Source: Pseudomonas cichorii
GTDB taxonomy: Bacteria; Pseudomonadota; Gammaproteobacteria; Pseudomonadales; Pseudomonadaceae
Direction of reading: 5' to 3'
NCBI RefSeq assembly: GCF_015471405.1
Contig: NZ_BLVZ01000008.1
Location: 248,001 to 312,000 of the forward strand
DNA length: 64,000 bases
Both the position numbers and the translations under genes were made by a program. Numbering within the stretch: the stretch's first letter is position 1; each line of letters begins with the position of its first letter. Below the pieces are notes generated by a model, which was not told the origin of the DNA, did not search any database, and saw only the letters and a program-made list of their open reading frames with translations. Shown piece by piece: positions 38,723 to 46,895 of the stretch.

Positions 38723-38960
38723 TTATATCTACCTTCACAGTGCGGCCACCTCTGCGCTCTTTGATCTTGCGGGCAAGCGCAGCGTCATCGAGCAGGTCAA
38801 GAAGCTCTTCATATCGTTCTGGCGAAAGAATGTAGAAAGCAGGCTCATTACGATTAAGGATCACCATCGGGTCGCCATTGCTTTCACGATAAGTCCCCAT
38901 AGGATCTTTCTTGAGGTCAGTCACAGACGCAGCGACTTCCGCCAGTAGTGCGTATGCCAT
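38691..38960 (-). CDS. Type II antitoxin of the Phd/YefM/RelB type
   Basis: The 89-residue protein starts Met-Ala-Tyr-Ala-Leu-Leu-Ala-Glu-Val-Ala-Ala-Ser-Val-Thr-Asp-Leu-Lys-Lys-Asp-Pro with a Phd/YefM-type N-terminal fold (Glu-Ser-Asn-Gly-Asp-Pro-Met-Val-Ile-Leu-Asn-Arg-Asn-Glu-Pro-Ala-Phe-Tyr) and a C-terminal toxin-binding tail. The ATG at 38960 fits the family start. It lies upstream of and overlaps the RelE gene, the antitoxin-first order usual for this type. Confidence 0.9.
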   Translation of the reverse strand: MAYALLAEVAASVTDLKKDPMGTYRESNGDPMVILNRNEPAFYILSPERYEELLDLLDDAALARKIKERRGGRTVKVDINDLIAEAEKR

Positions 38961-39041
38961 TGTTTTTCTCCTGTCGACCCAAGGCCGAGCCACATAATGG
39001 TGCCCAAAAAAGCACTTTAAAAAGCATATTTAAATATACAC

Positions 39042-39080
39042 AAAAAACGGCCGTTCTCATTTATCAAGAACGACCGTTCA
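39042..39080. terminator. Possible terminator-like hairpin
   Basis: AAACGGCCGTTCT and AGAACGACCGTT form an imperfect stem around an 11-base loop, between the permease gene end and the relB/relE pair. The T tract is weak, so it may be an operator or a transcription end. Confidence 0.4.
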
Positions 39081-39112
39081 GGGTCATGCGCTATTTTTCG
39101 CTTCTACGGGGC

Positions 39113-40504
39113 TCAACTCAACGCCGCAGCTCCAACCCGTGAAGCCTTGCGGCGGCGGGAAACCAGCAGGCCTGCGGCGATCACGCTCAGGCTGAGCACG
39201 CCGGTGGCGATGATTTCATAGCGATGGTCTTCCTGAATCAGCATCACGGTCAGCACCGCAACGATGAAGAAGATCGCAGCCCAGGTCAGCCACGGGAACA
39301 GCCACATCTTGAAGTCGATGGCTTCACCTTTGGCGATACGTTTCTGACGCATGCGCAACTGGGAAACGGCGATCACCAGATACACCAGCAAGGCGATTGC
39401 GCCGGAACTGGCGAGCAGGAATTCAAACACGGCAGCCGGAGCAACATAGTTGGCGAACACGGTCAGGAAGGCAGCGGCAGTCGAAAGTATCACCGCCCAG
39501 TGAGGCGTGCCGCTCTTGCTGATGCGGGTAGACATTGCCGGAGCATCGCCACGCTTGCCCAGAGAGAACAGCATGCGCGAAGCGGTATACAGCGCAGAGT
39601 TCAGGCAACTGGTCACCGCGACCAGTACAACCAGATCCACGATCAGCTTGGCGTTGGGAATACCCATCACATCCAGCACCGTCTGATAGGAACCGACTTC
39701 AGCCAGACGGCTGTCGTTCCAGGGCACCAGCGACACAACGATAAAGATCGAAACCAGATAGAACAGGAAGATCCGCCAGATCACCGAATTGGTGGCCTTG
39801 GTGATCTGCTTGCCCGGGTTCTTGGACTCGGCGGCTGCAATAGTCACGATCTCGGTCCCCATGAAGGAGAACATCGTGGTCAACATCGCTGCCAATACCG
39901 CGCCCAGGCCGTTAGGCATGAAACCCTGAGTGTCGAACAAGTGGCTGACGCCGCTGACATTACTGGTCGGTAGCAGACCGAAAATCGCGACAACCCCCAG
40001 CACCACGAACGCAATGATCGCCACGACCTTGATCAATGCAAACCAGAACTCGAACTCGCCGTAGTTCTTGACACTGAACAGATTGGTGGCCGTCAGCAGC
40101 AACGTAATCACCAGCGTGAACACCCAGATCCCCACATCGGGGAACCAGGCATGCAGGATGGTCGCAGCAGCGTTGGCCTCCAACGGAATCACCAGAACCC
40201 AGAACCACCAGTACAACCAACCGATGGTGAAACCGGCCCAGTGCCCGATGGCGCGGTCGGCATACGTGGAAAACGAACCGGTGTCAGGCGAGGCTACAGC
40301 CATTTCGGCCAGCATGCGCATCACCAGCACAACCAGCGTACCGGCTGCGGCATACGCGAGCAGCACGGCAGGACCTGCCTCGGCAATCGCATGGCCTGAA
40401 CCTACGAACAGGCCTGCGCCGATCACACCGGCAATCGACAGCATCGTGATGTGTCGAGGTTTCAGCCCCTGTTCGAGCCCGGAAGAGTTAGCGGTACTGC
40501 TCAT
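39113..40504 (-). CDS. gabP: Amino-acid permease, GABA permease type
   Basis: The 463-residue APC-family transporter starts at 40504 and has twelve hydrophobic helices. The first signature is Leu-Lys-Pro-Arg-His-Ile-Thr-Met-Leu-Ser-Ile-Ala-Gly-Val-Ile-Gly-Ala-Gly-Leu-Phe-Val-Gly-Ser-Gly-His-Ala-Ile, and Pro-Asp-Thr-Gly-Ser-Phe-Ser-Thr-Tyr-Ala follows. This resembles GABA permease (GabP). The gene symbol is by resemblance only. It is divergent from the ABC-transporter operon at 41034. Confidence 0.82.
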   Translation of the reverse strand: MSSTANSSGLEQGLKPRHITMLSIAGVIGAGLFVGSGHAIAEAGPAVLLAYAAAGTLVVLVMRMLAEMAVASPDTGSFSTYADRAIGHWAGFTIGWLYWWFWVLVIPLEANAAATILHAWFPDVGIWVFTLVITLLLTATNLFSVKNYGEFEFWFALIKVVAIIAFVVLGVVAIFGLLPTSNVSGVSHLFDTQGFMPNGLGAVLAAMLTTMFSFMGTEIVTIAAAESKNPGKQITKATNSVIWRIFLFYLVSIFIVVSLVPWNDSRLAEVGSYQTVLDVMGIPNAKLIVDLVVLVAVTSCLNSALYTASRMLFSLGKRGDAPAMSTRISKSGTPHWAVILSTAAAFLTVFANYVAPAAVFEFLLASSGAIALLVYLVIAVSQLRMRQKRIAKGEAIDFKMWLFPWLTWAAIFFIVAVLTVMLIQEDHRYEIIATGVLSLSVIAAGLLVSRRRKASRVGAAALS

Positions 40505-41033
40505 AAAACCACCTTTTGCAAGACGAGCGATGCACACCGAAGCGCTCGTAAAAAGAAAGCAACGGTGCCGTTCTTTATTCTTTACGCAAAAACTGCGCCA
40601 AAATATTTCAAAAGCGACGTCGCATAGAGAACAGAGGGCTCGCAGCCCTGAAAGTGCGGAAATGCCAGGAAGGATTTTTTATCAAGCCTGCAAGTTTTGT
40701 TACCCAACACCTCAGGACATACCCATATTGGCGCACCGAAAACACACACCAAAAACCAGACAAGCTCGCATATGGTGCGCAAGACCGTAAAAGCTACTTC
40801 CAACACCCAGCCAAAGCTGGCAACATCGCGCCCTTTTCGCGCATTCAGGCTATAAAGCGGGCATCAAACAGACGCATCCATTGCCTTGCGGCGACAGTCT
40901 GCTGCGATGATGCGACACCCCGCCGCATAACACTGCCCGCCAGACCTGACGCTGTTGGTTGTCTTTCGAGCCCTGTGCTAGCTTGGCGCTCGCCCCACTC
41001 GAAGGGCGTACAAAATATATGAGGTCCCCCCAC
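40505..41033. other. Intergenic region, 529 bases, no supported gene
   Basis: It carries the upstream regions of gabP and of the ABC-transporter operon. The part near 40600-40720 is AT-rich. A short open frame at 40654 is in a shadow position and was not called. Confidence 0.6.
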
Positions 41034-41807
41034 ATGGCCGAGGCCACGCCCGCCCTGGAAATCCGCAATCTGCACAAGCGCTATGGAAAGCTGGACGTGC
41101 TCAAAGGCATCTCGCTGACTGCTCGTGACGGTGATGTGATATCAATCCTGGGCTCATCCGGTTCCGGCAAGTCCACGCTGCTTCGCTGCATCAACCTGCT
41201 GGAAAACCCTCATCAGGGGCAGATTCTGGTGGCAGGCGAAGAGCTGAAACTCAAAGCCGCCAAGAATGGCGAGCTGGTCGCCGCCGACAACCGGCAGATC
41301 AATCGCATGCGCAGCGAGATCGGTTTTGTCTTTCAGAACTTCAATCTGTGGCCGCACATGAGCGTGCTCGACAACATCATCGAAGCACCGCGCCGTGTGC
41401 TGGGCCAAAGCAAGGCCGAAGCCATCGAAGTCGCTGAAGCGCTATTGGCCAAGGTTGGCATCGCCGATAAACGACACGCTTATCCGGCACAGCTTTCCGG
41501 TGGTCAGCAACAACGCGCTGCCATCGCACGCACTCTGGCAATGCAGCCTAAAGTGATTCTGTTCGATGAGCCCACCTCCGCGCTGGACCCGGAAATGGTC
41601 CAGGAAGTGCTCAACGTCATCCGCGCACTGGCCGAAGAAGGCCGGACTATGCTGCTGGTGACCCACGAAATGAGTTTTGCACGACAAGTTTCCAGTGAAG
41701 TCGTCTTTTTGCATCAGGGACAGGTCGAAGAACAGGGCACACCACAGCAAGTATTCGAGAACCCGCTGTCGGTAAGGTGTAAACAATTCATGTCGAGCAA
41801 CCGCTAA
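41034..41807 (+). CDS. Polar amino-acid ABC transporter ATPase (HisP-like)
   Basis: The 257-residue cytoplasmic ATPase has Walker A Gly-Ser-Ser-Gly-Ser-Gly-Lys-Ser-Thr, the ABC signature Leu-Ser-Gly-Gly-Gln-Gln-Gln-Arg, Walker B Val-Ile-Leu-Phe-Asp-Glu-Pro-Thr-Ser-Ala-Leu-Asp and the His switch Thr-His-Glu-Met. It contains the longer loop (Ala-Gly-Glu-Glu-Leu-Lys-Leu-Lys-Ala) typical of HisP-like ATPases for basic amino acids. The ATG is preceded by GAGG. It is the first gene of an operon with the binding protein and two permeases. Confidence 0.93.
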   Translation: MAEATPALEIRNLHKRYGKLDVLKGISLTARDGDVISILGSSGSGKSTLLRCINLLENPHQGQILVAGEELKLKAAKNGELVAADNRQINRMRSEIGFVFQNFNLWPHMSVLDNIIEAPRRVLGQSKAEAIEVAEALLAKVGIADKRHAYPAQLSGGQQQRAAIARTLAMQPKVILFDEPTSALDPEMVQEVLNVIRALAEEGRTMLLVTHEMSFARQVSSEVVFLHQGQVEEQGTPQQVFENPLSVRCKQFMSSNR

Positions 41808-41820
41808 CGGAGCAACCCCC

Positions 41821-42585
41821 ATGCAGATGTACAAGAAGTTCCTGCTGGCAGCCGCTGTCACTGTCGCATTCACCAGCAGCGCTTTTGCTGAAACCCTGAA
41901 AATGGGCATCGAGGCCGCTTACCCACCGTTCAACAACAAGGACGCCAGCGGGCAAGTCGTCGGCTTCGACTACGAAATCGGTCAGGCCCTGTGCGCCAAG
42001 ATGAAAGCCGAGTGCTCCGTCGTCACCTCTGACTGGGACGGCATCATTCCGGCGCTCAACTCCAGAAAGTTCGACTTCCTGATCTCGTCGCTGTCGATCA
42101 CCGAAGAGCGCAAGCAGGCTGTGGACTTCACCGACCCGTACTACTCCAACAAGCTGCAGTTCATTGCGCCGAAAGACTCGCAGATCAACACCGAAAACGT
42201 CGAAGCCGCCAAGGCATCGCTCAAGGGCAAGATCATCGGAGCCCAGCGCGCTACGTTGTCCGGTACCTGGCTTGAAGACAAGCTGGGCGACAGCGTGACC
42301 GTCAAACTCTACGACACCCAGGAAAACGCCTACCTCGACCTGGCATCCGGCCGTGTCGACGCCATGCTGGCCGACAAATACGTCAGCTATGAATGGCTGA
42401 AAAGCGATGCAGGCAAAGGTTTCGAGTTCAAAGGCGATCCCGTCGAGCAGAACGACAAGATCGGCATCGCTGTGCGCAAGGGTGACCCGCTGCGCGAAAG
42501 GCTGAATGATGCACTGAAAGAAATCATCGCTGACGGCACCTACAAGAAGATCAACGACAAGTACTTCCCGTTCAGCATTCTCTGA
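41821..42585 (+). CDS. Periplasmic amino-acid binding protein
   Basis: The 254-residue protein has a signal peptide (Lys-Lys-Phe-Leu-Leu-Ala-Ala-Ala-Val-Thr-Val-Ala-Phe-Thr-Ser-Ser-Ala-Phe-Ala) and the family 3 fold: Gly-Ile-Glu-Ala-Ala-Tyr-Pro-Pro-Phe-Asn, Gly-Phe-Asp-Tyr-Glu-Ile-Gly-Gln-Ala, Ser-Ser-Leu-Ser-Ile-Thr-Glu-Glu-Arg-Lys-Gln. The pattern resembles lysine/arginine/ornithine binding proteins. It follows the ATPase by 14 bases with a GGAG before the ATG. Confidence 0.93.
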   Translation: MQMYKKFLLAAAVTVAFTSSAFAETLKMGIEAAYPPFNNKDASGQVVGFDYEIGQALCAKMKAECSVVTSDWDGIIPALNSRKFDFLISSLSITEERKQAVDFTDPYYSNKLQFIAPKDSQINTENVEAAKASLKGKIIGAQRATLSGTWLEDKLGDSVTVKLYDTQENAYLDLASGRVDAMLADKYVSYEWLKSDAGKGFEFKGDPVEQNDKIGIAVRKGDPLRERLNDALKEIIADGTYKKINDKYFPFSIL

Positions 42586-42651
42586 TCTGCCTGACGTGAC
42601 CGTCGCGCCCTCTCTGAAGGCGTGACGGTCCGTCCCTAGCAAAGCCTGCCC

Positions 42652-43347
42652 ATGAATATTGACCTCCAAGGATTCGGCCCGGCCCTTGCGGCTGGTGCGC
42701 TGATGACTGTTCAGCTTGCCCTTTCGGCCCTGTGTCTGGGCCTGATACTGGGGCTGCTCGGCGCCCTGGCAAAAACGTCGCCTTACAAGCCACTGCAATG
42801 GCTGGGCGGTACTTACTCGACGCTGGTGCGCGGTATTCCTGAATTGCTCTGGGTGTTGCTGATCTACTTCGGCACCGTCAACGGCATGCGCGCCCTGGGC
42901 GAAATGCTGGGTATCCCCGGCCTTGAACTCAACGCCTTTGCCGCGGGCGTCATAGCCCTTGGCCTGTGCTTCGGCGCCTATGCGACCGAGGTCTTTCGCG
43001 GTGCCATCCTGGCCATCCCCAAAGGCCACCGCGAAGCGGGTCTGGCGTTGGGCATGTCGCGTTCGCGCATCCTCTTCAAACTCATCCTGCCGCAGATGTG
43101 GCGCATCGCGCTGCCCGGCCTTGGCAACCTGTTCATGATTCTGATGAAAGACACCGCACTGGTTTCGGTGATCGGCCTGGAAGAAATCATGCGCCACTCG
43201 CAGATTGCCGTCAGTGTCACCAAGGAAGCCTTCGTGTTCTATCTGGTCGCAGCCTTCATGTACCTGGGCCTGACGATACTGGCCATGGTCGGTATGCACT
43301 TCCTGGAAAAACGTGCCGCTCGCGGCTTTGTGAGGAGCGGGTCATGA
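42652..43347 (+). CDS. ABC transporter permease, HisQ-like
   Basis: The 231-residue inner-membrane protein has four to five helices and the permease EAA-type loop Glu-Ala-Gly-Leu-Ala-Leu-Gly-Met-Ser-Arg-Ser-Arg-Ile-Leu-Phe-Lys-Leu-Ile-Leu-Pro. It forms a heterodimer with the next gene product. The 66-base gap from the binding-protein gene contains a hairpin (GCGCCC/GGCGTG region) that could adjust expression between the binding protein and the permeases. Confidence 0.93.
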   Translation: MNIDLQGFGPALAAGALMTVQLALSALCLGLILGLLGALAKTSPYKPLQWLGGTYSTLVRGIPELLWVLLIYFGTVNGMRALGEMLGIPGLELNAFAAGVIALGLCFGAYATEVFRGAILAIPKGHREAGLALGMSRSRILFKLILPQMWRIALPGLGNLFMILMKDTALVSVIGLEEIMRHSQIAVSVTKEAFVFYLVAAFMYLGLTILAMVGMHFLEKRAARGFVRSGS

Positions 43348-44033
43348 ACTGGGAAGTCATCATCAAGTGGCTGCCAAAGCTGGCACAGGGCGCAACCCTG
43401 ACGCTGGAGCTGGTGGCGATTGCGGTCATCGCCGGCCTGATCATCGCGATCCCGCTGGGCATCGCACGTTCGTCAAAACATCTGCACGTACGCGCCCTGC
43501 CTTACGCCTACATCTTCTTCTTTCGCGGCACGCCGCTGCTGGTGCAGTTGTTCCTGGTCTATTACGGCCTGGCGCAATTCGAGGCCGTGCGCAAAGGGCC
43601 GCTCTGGCCGTATCTGCGCGACCCGTTCTGGTGTGCCGTCATCACCATGACCCTGCACACCGCCGCTTACATTGCCGAGATCCTGCGTGGCGCGATTCAG
43701 GCCGTACCGGTGGGTGAAGTCGAGGCGGCGCGGGCGCTGGGCATGTCCAAATGGAAAGCGCTGTTCTACATCATCCTGCCCCGCGCAGCACGCATCGGCC
43801 TGCCGGCCTACAGCAACGAAGTGATCCTGATGCTCAAGGCCAGTGCCCTGGCGAGCACCGTCACTCTGCTGGAACTGACCGGCATGGCACGAACCATCAT
43901 TGCCCGCACTTACCTGCCGGTGGAGATTTTCTTCGCAGCGGGCATGTTCTATCTGGTCATGGCTTACGTGCTGGTCCAGGGGTTCAGATTGCTGGAACGG
44001 ATATTGCGCGTAGACGCCAGCCAAGGGCGCTGA
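43344..44033 (+). CDS. ABC transporter permease, HisM-like
   Basis: The 229-residue permease starts at the ATG overlapping the previous stop (ATGA), so the two are coupled. The helices and the EAA loop Glu-Ala-Ala-Arg-Ala-Leu-Gly-Met-Ser-Lys-Trp-Lys-Ala-Leu-Phe-Tyr-Ile-Ile-Leu-Pro are normal. It completes the ATPase, binding-protein and two-permease set for polar amino acids, probably basic ones. Confidence 0.93.
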   Translation: MNWEVIIKWLPKLAQGATLTLELVAIAVIAGLIIAIPLGIARSSKHLHVRALPYAYIFFFRGTPLLVQLFLVYYGLAQFEAVRKGPLWPYLRDPFWCAVITMTLHTAAYIAEILRGAIQAVPVGEVEAARALGMSKWKALFYIILPRAARIGLPAYSNEVILMLKASALASTVTLLELTGMARTIIARTYLPVEIFFAAGMFYLVMAYVLVQGFRLLERILRVDASQGR

Positions 44034-44084
44034 TATGAAGGGGGCTGGCTTTCATATAGTCAGCCCCTCTACACGGTCACCATC

Positions 44085-45302
44085 ATGCCCTCTGACACTT
44101 GCTTGCAGGATGAACACCTTCGCAGCCGCTTTCGGGCGCTGGACAGCTTTCTGTTCGCGTACCAGTCGCTGTGGCGACCAAAGCCTTTCACGCAAGCGCA
44201 CATGCCGTGGGAACAGCAATATCCAGAACTGGCCACATGGCTGCGCCAGCGCACGCTGGATCAAGCAGAAACCGCGCACAACCACCCCGAACGGCTCGAT
44301 GCGCCCTACCCCTTCAAGCAACTGGCGGACGAAGCCTTTGAGCTGGGGCAGCTCGGCGAACTGCCTGCCTACCCGCTTGAACCGGTGGAGCCACACCAGA
44401 GCGTCGATGTGCCGGGGCGTAAATGGCAACAGATCGAAGCCTTTGCCAGCCATCTGCAATTCCGGCAAAGCGCCACCCACTGGCTCGACTGGTGTTCGGG
44501 TAAAGGGCATCTGGGCCGTCGCCTGACACAAAGCGGACAGAAAGTGACCTGTCTGGAGCGCGACCCGGCCCTGATCGAGGCCGGTCGTAAACTCAGCGCA
44601 CGCCAACACATCGAAGCTGAGCATGTGGAACAGGATGTCATGGCAGATGACACCTGGCGCCACCTCAAGCCCGAACACTCGCCCGTCGCCCTGCACGCCT
44701 GTGGCGATCTGCATGTGCAGTTGATGCATGTCGCTAGCCAGACAGGCTGCATACAAATGGCCATCGCCCCGTGCTGTTACAACCGCACGCGGTTCGACGA
44801 GTATCAGGCACTTTCCAGCGAAGGCCGCAGCTCAGCCTTGAAGCTGTCGCGGGACGAACTGGGCCTCCCACTGAGCGAAACCGTTACAGCAGGCGCTCGT
44901 GTCCGCCGCCAGCGCGACACATCCATGGCCCGGCGACTTGGGTTTGACCTGCTGCAACGCCAGTTGCGCGGCATTGATGAATATTTGCCCACACCCTCGC
45001 TGCCTGTCAGTTGGCTGGACAAACCCTACAGCGATTACTGCCACGAACTGGCAGACCTGAAAAACCTTCCAGATCCGGGCCAGCAGGACTGGGCAGAACT
45101 GGAGGCCGCAGGCTGGAAGCGACTGGCTGAGGTGCGCAATCTGGAACTGGTGCGCAACCTGTTCCGTCGACCTCTGGAGTTATGGCTGGTCCTGGATCGA
45201 GCCATGTACGTGCAGGAGCATGGTTACAGCGTCAGCGTCGGCACTTTTTGCGACAGCCAACTCACCCCGCGCAACCTGCTGGTTCTGGCACAAAAGCAAT
45301 GA
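44085..45302 (+). CDS. SAM-dependent methyltransferase, 405 aa
   Basis: The central part (about residues 125-240) is a class I methyltransferase: SAM-binding Leu-Asp-Trp-Cys-Ser-Gly-Lys-Gly-His-Leu-Gly-Arg-Arg, Leu-His-Ala-Cys-Gly-Asp-Leu, and Ala-Pro-Cys-Cys-Tyr-Asn. The Cys-Cys-Tyr motif resembles METTL25/RRNAD1-like methyltransferase domains in eukaryotes. A helical N-terminal part of 120 residues and a C-terminal part of 130 residues flank it. The substrate is unknown. It lies 51 bases after the ABC operon and may be read through from it. Confidence 0.85.
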   Translation: MPSDTCLQDEHLRSRFRALDSFLFAYQSLWRPKPFTQAHMPWEQQYPELATWLRQRTLDQAETAHNHPERLDAPYPFKQLADEAFELGQLGELPAYPLEPVEPHQSVDVPGRKWQQIEAFASHLQFRQSATHWLDWCSGKGHLGRRLTQSGQKVTCLERDPALIEAGRKLSARQHIEAEHVEQDVMADDTWRHLKPEHSPVALHACGDLHVQLMHVASQTGCIQMAIAPCCYNRTRFDEYQALSSEGRSSALKLSRDELGLPLSETVTAGARVRRQRDTSMARRLGFDLLQRQLRGIDEYLPTPSLPVSWLDKPYSDYCHELADLKNLPDPGQQDWAELEAAGWKRLAEVRNLELVRNLFRRPLELWLVLDRAMYVQEHGYSVSVGTFCDSQLTPRNLLVLAQKQ

Positions 45303-45606
45303 CCCGAATCAACGGAACATCCTGTGGATAACTCTGTTGATGAAAATTCAGACAAGCGTTCTAAAACCTTAGTGCGCCAGTTACTGAAGCGCCTTGTTTT
45401 TTCCTGACACCCCGGTCAGAAGCCGCGGAAAACGGCACTTCGCGACAAAACGCGAGCATCCGCACGGATCGGCGGAAAAATCGTTTTCATTCTGAACGGG
45501 TTGTGCATAAAGGCTCTGGGACGAGGTGTTTTTGAAGACGGCCTTCGCGAGCAAGCTCCCTCCCACAGTCTCAATATGGGGGGGCTTGCTCGCGAAAGAT
45601 CGTGCA
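45303..45606. other. Intergenic region, 304 bases, REP-containing
   Basis: It contains one REP palindrome (45526-45598). A CTGACACCCCGGTCAG hairpin at about 45402 is the only other structure. No gene is supported. Confidence 0.6.
45526..45598. repeat. REP-type inverted repeat pair
   Basis: The pair is CTTCGCGAGCAAGCTCCCTC and a facing GGGGCTTGCTCGCGAAAG, with CCCACAGTCTCAATATGG between them. It is related to the repeat at 54241. Confidence 0.8.
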
Positions 45607-45930
45607 TCAACTCGCTTCCACACACTCCAGTGATCGCTCCACCATCACCTTGGCCATTTCTGCCATATGCATGGCGGCAAAAGCCAGGTCGCGCTGCGAA
45701 CCATTCAGATCGTCTCCCAGCTCATAGGCCGTTGCCGATGCACATCGCAGGAAATCCATCGCATGCAGCAACGTCGCCTCAAGGCTCATGAAATCAAATC
45801 CTTTGTCGTCTCCTTTTGGCGGACGACTTGTCGGCAGATAACAGGCCATGGCCCGCTTGACGACTGATTGATCGAAAACAGGCGCAGTGGACGCCTCGTT
45901 GAAAGGTGGATCAGGGGTAATCTTGACCAT
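45607..45930 (-). CDS. DUF6124-type small protein, 107 aa (leader copy B)
   Basis: The protein begins Met-Val-Lys-Ile-Thr-Pro-Asp-Pro-Pro and has a polar insert of about 35 residues. The conserved core follows: Leu-Arg-Cys-Ala-Ser-Ala-Thr-Ala-Tyr-Glu-Leu-Gly-Asp, Gln-Arg-Asp-Leu-Ala-Phe-Ala-Ala-Met, Met-Ala-Lys-Val-Met-Val-Glu-Arg-Ser-Leu-Glu. It is clearly a relative of the gene at 3824. The leader RNA at 45965 lies immediately upstream and its junction loop is complementary to the bases next to the GGAGAG ribosome binding site. Function unknown. Confidence 0.8.
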   Translation of the reverse strand: MVKITPDPPFNEASTAPVFDQSVVKRAMACYLPTSRPPKGDDKGFDFMSLEATLLHAMDFLRCASATAYELGDDLNGSQRDLAFAAMHMAEMAKVMVERSLECVEAS

Positions 45931-45964
45931 GCGTTTAGCTCTCCATTATGGAGCTGCCAACAGA

Positions 45965-46149
45965 TCGCTACTAAACGAAAGGGTGGCAGCTGTACGCGAG
46001 TTAGTAGACCGGTGAGCTAAGAACCGGCGCACCCGGAGGTGCCAAGCGCACAGCCGCCATAACAGGCAGGCATGAAACGCCTGACAGAATGCGGTTGTGT
46101 TACGCCTTAACCCACTGGGCTACTAAACCCGATCGCTGATAAGCAGCGA
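45965..46149 (-). ncRNA. Structured 5' leader RNA, copy B
   Basis: In gene sense: hairpin 0 (TCGCTG/CAGCGA, 46149-46133); a GGG-CCC hairpin with loop TTTAGTAG (46127-46120); three-way junction 46058-45982; then a TCG-CGA hairpin with the same loop TTTAGTAG (45975-45968). The junction linker CTACTAA (46007-46001) is complementary to both loops. The CCGG-hairpin loop contains TTAGCTC (46020-46014), complementary to GAGCTAA at 45941-45935 beside the ribosome binding site, and CTTAGC, which pairs with GTTAAG at 46111-46106 with one G-U pair. The architecture equals copies A, D and E with different sequence. Confidence 0.8.
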
Positions 46150-46156
46150 CCGACGC

Positions 46157-46185
46157 AGACTAGAAGCACAAACAGAGAGGCGCAA
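46157..46185 (-). promoter_or_regulatory. Sigma-70-type promoter of leader copy B
   Basis: TTGCGC (46185-46180) and TAGTCT (46162-46157) on the minus strand have a 17-base spacer. The TAGTCTGCG block and the CCCGCTTG before the -35 are shared with copy A, although the surrounding sequence differs. Confidence 0.65.
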
Positions 46186-46286
46186 GCGGGCTGGGATTCT
46201 CTCGGAAATGTCTGTCAAAAGAAAGGGAACGGACCTGCAAGTTCAGGCCAAAAACGTTGCAAGGCATCACAAGACAGGCGATGAGG

Positions 46287-46363
46287 GGTGGCAGCCGTAC
46301 ACAGGTTAGTCGACCGGTGAGCTAAGAACCGGCGCACCCGAAGGTGCCCTGCGTACAGCCGCC
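46287..46363 (-). ncRNA. Orphan three-way junction RNA core, copy C
   Basis: This has the complete junction: outer stem GGCGGC with GGCTGCC, a GGCACC-TTCG-GGTGC hairpin and the CCGG hairpin. The CCGG-hairpin loop is identical to copy B. The linker reads CGACTAA, one base different from B. No matching flanking hairpins or ribosome binding site are present, and the ORF at 46387 lies upstream on the same strand, so it is not a leader of an adjacent gene. It may be a tandem-duplication remnant or a trans-acting RNA, since its loop could pair with the ribosome binding site of the gene behind copy B. Confidence 0.6.
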
Positions 46364-46386
46364 ATCAAGGAGTGAGCAGCGAGGTT

Positions 46387-46716
46387 TTATCTGCGTGCCA
46401 GCTCATGTTTGACGCATTGCTCGTAGTAGGTTTGCTTGATGGCAGCGGGTTTGAGGCGAGACGAACTTTTATAGGTCTGTTCCGTGATGCCCATGGCGGT
46501 CATGCGCATCCAGGGTTGGGGGAACTTGCGGGTCTGTAGTTTGTTGCGAGCACCATAGAGAGAAATCCCGGCAAGCTTCGACTCCTGAGCCCCCGCCGCA
46601 ATGCCCGAACCCCATGTGCATATAGAGCGAGTGCTCTTGGTCAACTCCTTGGCCTGAACCCCGACCGAAACGCCGGCCAGGACAAACACCGCAACGGTCA
46701 ATGCAAAACTCCGCAT
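46387..46716 (-). CDS. Exported hypothetical protein, 109 aa
   Basis: A signal peptide (Met-Arg-Ser-Phe-Ala-Leu-Thr-Val-Ala-Val-Phe-Val-Leu-Ala-Gly-Val-Ser-Val-Gly-Val-Gln-Ala) opens a protein with two cysteines in the mature part and a basic Lys/Arg C-terminus. An upstream in-frame start is less likely because the ATG at 46716 begins the signal sequence. I do not recognise the family. The gene lies 23 bases before the orphan junction copy C. Confidence 0.7.
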   Translation of the reverse strand: MRSFALTVAVFVLAGVSVGVQAKELTKSTRSICTWGSGIAAGAQESKLAGISLYGARNKLQTRKFPQPWMRMTAMGITEQTYKSSSRLKPAAIKQTYYEQCVKHELARR

Positions 46717-46820
46717 AGCGCCAGCACCCAAGCTTCTGAAAGGAAAGCGAGTTTGCCAACGAAACAGAAATCAAAGGGCCAGCTATGTGCTTCTTTTCAG
46801 GGATGTTTTTTGAATGTGGC

Positions 46821-46855
46821 GCTGGTTCGCGAATGAATTCGCTCCTACGGACAAA
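46821..46855. repeat. REP unit, single
   Basis: GGTTCGCGAATGAATTCGCTCC is one half of the REP family seen at 3757 and 10032. Confidence 0.7.
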
Positions 46856-46895
46856 CAGGGTGGCTGGGCTCCCGCAAGAGCCCACTTCCAAGGCC

